This document shows positions 59,979-64,000 of a DNA stretch of 64,000 bases, piece by piece. How positions within the stretch are numbered: position 1 is the first letter of the stretch; each line of letters begins with the position of its first letter. A program made the position numbers and the translations under genes. Origin of the DNA: Streptococcus urinalis 2285-97 (GTDB lineage Bacteria; Bacillota; Bacilli; Lactobacillales; Streptococcaceae); the NCBI RefSeq assembly GCF_000188055.2, contig NZ_AEUZ02000001.1, positions 1,564,001-1,628,000 of the forward strand. The letters run 5' to 3'. Under the pieces are notes generated by a model. That model saw nothing but the letters and a program-made list of their open reading frames with translations. It did not search any database and was not told the origin of the DNA.

Positions 59979-60007
59979 TTGTAAAACAGGAACTGAAAGA
60001 CTAAAAT
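59979..60007 (+). promoter_or_regulatory. murE promoter (candidate leaderless start)
   Basis: TTGTAA, a 17-base spacer, then TAAAAT, whose last base is six bases before the murE ATG. No Shine-Dalgarno sequence follows, so the transcript should begin at the ATG. Confidence 0.6.
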
Positions 60008-60013
60008 AGTTAT

Positions 60014-61480
60014 ATGATTACAATTGAGAAAATATTAAACATATTAAAAGCGGACCAGAATTTTAGAGAAGTCATCGATAATGATTACTATTATTTCAAC
60101 TACAAAGGACTAGTATTTCATGATTTAAGTTATGATAGTCGAGAAATTAAAGAAAATACTTTATTTTTTGCAAAAGGCAATCATTTTAAAGCTAGTTTTC
60201 TTGAAGATGCCATCCAAAAAGGATTAACATGCTATGTCTCTGAAATTGATTATGGAGTAGCAATTCCAGCAATTATTGTTAATGATGTTAAACATGCTAT
60301 GAGTTTAATTGCTATGTCTTTTTATGACAATCCTCAAGAAAAACTAAAATTATTAGCTTTTACGGGAACCAAAGGTAAAACGACAGCTGCTTATTATGCT
60401 TACAACATCTTAAGTTTATCTCATAAACCAGCTATGTTATCAACAATGAATACAACACTAGATGGGAAAACTTATTTTAAATCAGCTTTAACAACACCAG
60501 AAAGTCTGGACCTTTATAAAATGATGGCTCAAGTTGTTGAAAATGGTAGGACACATCTTATCATGGAAGTTTCAAGTCAAGCTTACTTAGTTGGTCGAGT
60601 TTATGGATTGACTTTTGACGTTGGGGTTTTCTTAAATATAAGTCCCGATCATATTGGTCCCATTGAACATCCAAGCTTTGAAGATTATTTTTATCATAAA
60701 CGACTTCTAATGGAAAATAGTAATGCCGTTATCATTAATAGTGATATGGCTAGATTTAATGTTCTAAAAGAACAGGTTATCTCTAAAGAACATGATTTTT
60801 ATGGCAGTCAATCTGACAATCAAATCCATCATTCTAAGGCATTTTCATTTGAAGTTACTGGCAAATTAGCAGGCCAATACGAAACACAATTAATAGGTTA
60901 TTTTAATCAAGAAAATGCCTTAGCAGCTGCATTAGCAACATCACGATTAGGTGCTACTTTACCTGATATTCAAGAAGGAATTGCAAAGACAAGTGTTCCT
61001 GGACGTATGGAAGTATTTACTCAAGTAAATGGCGCAAAAGCCTTTGTTGATTACGCTCACAACGGTGACAGTCTCGAAAAATTAATCACTGTTGTAGAGG
61101 AACATCAAAAGGGAAATATATGGCTTATTCTTGGTGCTCCTGGTAATAAAGGGGAAAGTCGACGTGCTGATTTTGGTCACGTGATAAACAATCACCCACA
61201 GCTAAATATTATTTTGACAGCTGATGATCCTAATTTTGAAGATCCTAAAGATATTTGTTCAGAAATAGCGAATTCTATTACCAGACCAGTGTCCATTGAA
61301 ATCGATCGTGCAACAGCTATCCAACAAGCACTCAGTCTCACGAAAAACGAAAATGACGCTGTCATAATTGCAGGAAAAGGCGCTGATGCTTATCAAATTG
61401 TAAAAGGTCAAAAATCAGAATATCCTGGTGACCATATGATTGCAAAACATTTTATTGATTTGGAAAAAAGTGGTAAATAA
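60014..61480 (+). CDS. murE: UDP-MurNAc-tripeptide ligase (lysine-adding)
   Basis: Adds the third residue to the peptidoglycan stem. The P-loop is FTGTKGKTT. The motif that selects the amino acid reads DDPNFEDP, the lysine type, rather than DNPR of diaminopimelate enzymes, in agreement with a streptococcal wall. 488 residues. No ribosome site; see its promoter. Confidence 0.96.
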   Translation: MITIEKILNILKADQNFREVIDNDYYYFNYKGLVFHDLSYDSREIKENTLFFAKGNHFKASFLEDAIQKGLTCYVSEIDYGVAIPAIIVNDVKHAMSLIAMSFYDNPQEKLKLLAFTGTKGKTTAAYYAYNILSLSHKPAMLSTMNTTLDGKTYFKSALTTPESLDLYKMMAQVVENGRTHLIMEVSSQAYLVGRVYGLTFDVGVFLNISPDHIGPIEHPSFEDYFYHKRLLMENSNAVIINSDMARFNVLKEQVISKEHDFYGSQSDNQIHHSKAFSFEVTGKLAGQYETQLIGYFNQENALAAALATSRLGATLPDIQEGIAKTSVPGRMEVFTQVNGAKAFVDYAHNGDSLEKLITVVEEHQKGNIWLILGAPGNKGESRRADFGHVINNHPQLNIILTADDPNFEDPKDICSEIANSITRPVSIEIDRATAIQQALSLTKNENDAVIIAGKGADAYQIVKGQKSEYPGDHMIAKHFIDLEKSGK

Positions 61481-61556
61481 TAACCATTCTAAAGGCTATT
61501 TTGAATGATTCTAAATAAATGCCATACAATTCAAATAATTCTAAAAAATTCCTAAT

Positions 61557-61578
61557 AAGGCTTTTGAAAGCCTTTTTT
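61557..61578 (+). terminator. terminator after murE
   Basis: AAGGCTTT-TG-AAAGCCTT with six T; its right part overlaps the -35 region of the fhu promoter. Confidence 0.75.
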
Positions 61579-61581
61579 CTA

Positions 61582-61590
61582 TGCTATAAT
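61582..61590 (+). promoter_or_regulatory. extended -10 of the fhu operon
   Basis: TGCTATAAT at 61582-61590, about 79 bases before fhuC. TTGAAA at 61564-61569 is a possible -35 at only 15 bases. The following AGACTTTC / GTCTTTC repeats could hold a regulator site, but I cannot assign one. Confidence 0.5.
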
Positions 61591-61668
61591 GACCTAAGAC
61601 TTTCAACAAAAACTCAATAGGTCTTTCAATTTGACTTATTAATAACACATCAATAGAAAGGAGATATT

Positions 61669-62451
61669 TTGACAGAAGTAAAGGCAGAAAAAATCAGTGT
61701 TGGCTATCAAAATGAAAAAATTATTGATCATTTAAGTCTGACTTTAAGGAGCCGTGAAATCACTACTATTATTGGTGCTAACGGTTGTGGTAAATCAACT
61801 TTACTAAAAGCTCTAACAAGAGTTCATCCTATTATGGATGGACAACTTCTCATTGATGGTAAAAGCATCAAGACCATGTCCACCAAAGAAGTTGCTAAAA
61901 AAATAGCACTTTTACCTCAAGTTTTGGAAGCTACAGATGGCATTACTGTTTACGAACTTGTTTCTTATGGTCGCTTTCCTCATCAAAAATATTTAGGCAA
62001 CTTAAGCAGTGAAGATAAAGATAAAATTCATTGGGCAATGGAAGTCACTAGTGTGGTAGCTTTTGCAAATATGCAAGTTGATGAACTTTCTGGTGGGCAA
62101 AGACAAAGAGTTTGGATTGCAATGGCTTTAGCCCAGGATACTGACACTATTTTTTTAGATGAGCCAACAACTTACCTTGATATGAATCATCAATTAGAAA
62201 TTCTTGAATTACTCAGTCAACTCAATCAGACTCAAGGAAAAACAATTGTTATGGTACTTCATGATTTAAACCTATCTTCTCGATATTCCCATAACCTGAT
62301 TGCCATGAAAAATGGAAATATCAAATATCAAGGAAATGCAAAAGATGTCATGACACCAGATATCATAAGAGATATTTTTAATATCGAAGCACAACTCATT
62401 GATGATCCTATCTATCATAAACCAACGTTATTAACGTATCACTTATTATAA
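61669..62451 (+). CDS. fhuC: ferric-siderophore ABC transporter ATPase
   Basis: ATPase of a ferrichrome/hydroxamate-type siderophore importer, 260 residues. Walker A is GANGCGKS at 36-43, the signature is [10 protein letters not shown], and Walker B is [12 protein letters not shown]. It starts at TTG, with AAAGGAG upstream. First gene of fhuC-fhuD-fhuB(-fhuG), as in S. pyogenes next to murE. Confidence 0.93.
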   Translation: MTEVKAEKISVGYQNEKIIDHLSLTLRSREITTIIGANGCGKSTLLKALTRVHPIMDGQLLIDGKSIKTMSTKEVAKKIALLPQVLEATDGITVYELVSYGRFPHQKYLGNLSSEDKDKIHWAMEVTSVVAFANMQVDELSGGQRQRVWIAMALAQDTDTIFLDEPTTYLDMNHQLEILELLSQLNQTQGKTIVMVLHDLNLSSRYSHNLIAMKNGNIKYQGNAKDVMTPDIIRDIFNIEAQLIDDPIYHKPTLLTYHLL

Positions 62452-62471
62452 ACCAAAGGGAGAAAAAGATT

Positions 62472-63401
62472 ATGAAAAAGAAAATTAGCCTACTTATGCT
62501 GATTTTATCCATTTTTACATTAGCCGCTTGTACATCACAAAATAAATCTAAAGAGAATAACCAAAAAGTAACTATATCTAAAATGCCTAAGATTGATGGC
62601 ATAGCATACTATGGCAAGGTTCCGGAAAATCCAAAACGCGTTGTCAGTTTAGCTTCATCTTATACTGGTTATTTAGCTAAACTTAACTTTAACCTTGTTG
62701 GTGTCACTTCTTATGATAAAAAGAATCCTGTTTTTAACAAATACATTAAATCATCAAAAGAAGTTTCAGCTACAGACTTAGAAGCAATTACAGCACTAAA
62801 ACCTGATCTTATTGTAGTTGGTTCTGAAGAAGAAAATGTGAAACAATTATCTGAAATTGCACCAGTTGTCACTGTTGAGTACCGTAAACATGATTACCTT
62901 CAAGTGTTTAAAGACTTTGGTAAGATCTTTAACAAAGAAAATGAAACTAAGAAATGGCTTACTAATTGGAATAAAAAAACAAAAGAAACAGCTACACAAG
63001 TTAAGAAGGTCACCGGAAAAGACGCTACTTTTACAATAATGGGACTCTTTGAGAAAGAAATTTATCTATTTGGAAAAGATTGGGGTCGTGGTGGTGAAAT
63101 CATACACCAAGCTTTTGGTTACAAAGCACCACAAATTGTTCAAGACCAGGTCTTTAAAAAGGGTTATCTTTCCGTTTCTAAAGAAGTTGTTCCTGAATAT
63201 GTTGGTGATTATGTTGTTGTCGCTGCTGAAGATAAAAAAACAGGTTCTGCTTTATACGAAAGTGATATTTGGAAGTCAATTCCAGCAGTCAAAAATGGCC
63301 ATGTCATAAAAGTAAATGCCAATACCTTTTATTTTACTGACCCTATCTCACTAGAATATGAACTAAAAACACTTAAAAAAGCAATACTTGAAACAAAATA
63401 G
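62472..63401 (+). CDS. fhuD: siderophore-binding lipoprotein
   Basis: Substrate-binding lipoprotein of the Fhu importer, 309 residues. The lipobox is LAAC (Cys20), followed by a type III binding fold with [13 protein letters not shown] and [14 protein letters not shown]. It delivers ferric hydroxamates to the permeases; the exact ligand is unknown. GGGAG precedes the ATG, 20 bases after fhuC. Confidence 0.92.
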   Translation: MKKKISLLMLILSIFTLAACTSQNKSKENNQKVTISKMPKIDGIAYYGKVPENPKRVVSLASSYTGYLAKLNFNLVGVTSYDKKNPVFNKYIKSSKEVSATDLEAITALKPDLIVVGSEEENVKQLSEIAPVVTVEYRKHDYLQVFKDFGKIFNKENETKKWLTNWNKKTKETATQVKKVTGKDATFTIMGLFEKEIYLFGKDWGRGGEIIHQAFGYKAPQIVQDQVFKKGYLSVSKEVVPEYVGDYVVVAAEDKKTGSALYESDIWKSIPAVKNGHVIKVNANTFYFTDPISLEYELKTLKKAILETK

Positions 63402-63418
63402 AGACAAGGAGTAAGCAA

Positions 63419-64000
63419 TGACTTCACAACATTTTAAAAAGATAAAAACGAAACAAATCATCTTTAGCTATTTTGTTGTTGCTAGTCTTTTTCTGCTTGG
63501 TTTCTATTGTGCCTTAAGATTTGGTGCAATTAATTTATCAAATCATGATTTGGCGAACACCTTAAAGCAACCTTTTCAACAAACCAAATTACAAGATATT
63601 ATTATTGATATCAGACTTCCAAGACTTATAGCTGCTATTTTGGTAGGTGCTGCTCTTTCTGTAGCTGGTGCCCTTATACAAGGTGTTACCAGAAATCCAA
63701 TAGCTGATCCTGGGCTACTTGGAATCAACGCTGGTGCCGGACTTGCACTAGTCATCGCTTATGCTTTTTTTCATCATCTCCACTATAGTATGATATTGTT
63801 AGTATCAATGTTCGGAGCAAGTTTGACAGCCATCTTAATTTTTATTATCGCTTATCAACCAAAACATGGCTATAATCAAATGAGGTTAATTTTGACTGGA
63901 GCTATGATTTCCACTCTCTTTTTAGCTATTGGTCAAGGCATTACCATTTATTTCACATTATCAAGAGATGTTATTGGATGGCAAGCAGGTGGATTAGTTT
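63419..64000 (+). CDS. fhuB: ferric-siderophore ABC permease, cut by the window end
   Basis: Iron-siderophore permease of the FecCD family, open to the last base, so only the N-terminal ~194 residues are here. The conserved RLPRLIAAILVGAALS and NPIADPGLLGINAGAG segments are visible, with several helices. AAGGAG precedes the ATG. It should be followed by a second permease, fhuG. Confidence 0.9.

Overview
The window is chromosomal DNA of a low-GC streptococcus. Gene content and order match the pyogenic group: mutM-coaE next to a pmrA-type transporter, era-dgkA-ybeY, rplK-rplA, pyrH-frr-cvfB, mtsR facing mtsABC, glmU-nudix-macP-mtnN, tmk-holB-yabA-rsmI, the livJHMGF operon, clpP, upp, ytgP facing murE, and a fhu siderophore operon. 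A MurE with a lysine-type motif, a double-glycine bacteriocin leader and a streptodornase-like nuclease agree with this. I cannot fix the species. S. uberis, S. parauberis, S. iniae and S. dysgalactiae relatives all fit by synteny, and this is inference from gene order, not from a search.

Layout. 0-5 kb: efflux pump, HerA-like ATPase, YczE-type membrane protein, coaE, mutM. 5-8.07 kb: an AT-rich accessory island on the minus strand with two small membrane proteins, a decayed bacteriocin gene pair, unrecognised remnants and a pseudogene carrying three in-frame TAA codons. 8-19 kb: housekeeping genes (era, dgkA, ybeY, a GNAT, a uracil-DNA glycosylase homologue, phoH, oleate hydratase, msrA, cvfB, frr, pyrH, rplA, rplK). 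19-31 kb: ftsK, a surface cyclophilin, the MtsABC metal importer with its MtsR repressor, mtnN, macP, a nudix hydrolase, glmU, two oxidoreductases and a Tad2/DUF2829-domain protein. 31-36.8 kb: a broken secreted nuclease, a CorA-type transporter, a Fem-type aminoacyltransferase, metG and tRNA-Ser(UGA). 37-44 kb: tehB, exoA, alkD, an ArsC-like protein, ogt, serA, broken serC and cutC. 44-55 kb: replication and nucleotide genes, the Liv ABC operon, ylbG, an FPSTG surface protein, an unknown membrane protein and clpP. 55-64 kb: upp, broken malY and metB homologues, ytgP, murE and the start of the fhu operon, which is cut by the window end.

The strongest theme is gene decay by point mutation. serC, malY, metB, a secreted nuclease, a bacteriocin precursor and a small membrane-protein gene all carry in-frame nonsense codons, the nuclease also has two frameshifts, and pmrA looks frameshifted at its 5' end. 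The lesions hit amino-acid synthesis, secreted or competitive functions and efflux, while the housekeeping genes are intact. That is the pattern expected of a lineage that takes its amino acids from the host.

A second theme is transcription geometry. DUF3397, ftsK, ogt and murE each have a -10 box ending exactly 6 nt before the ATG and no Shine-Dalgarno sequence, so they are candidates for leaderless mRNAs. A convincing terminator at 53489-53515 with no upstream gene, preceded by a plausible promoter, suggests a small RNA. An L1-type leader precedes rplK, and a similar motif lies between rplK and rplA.
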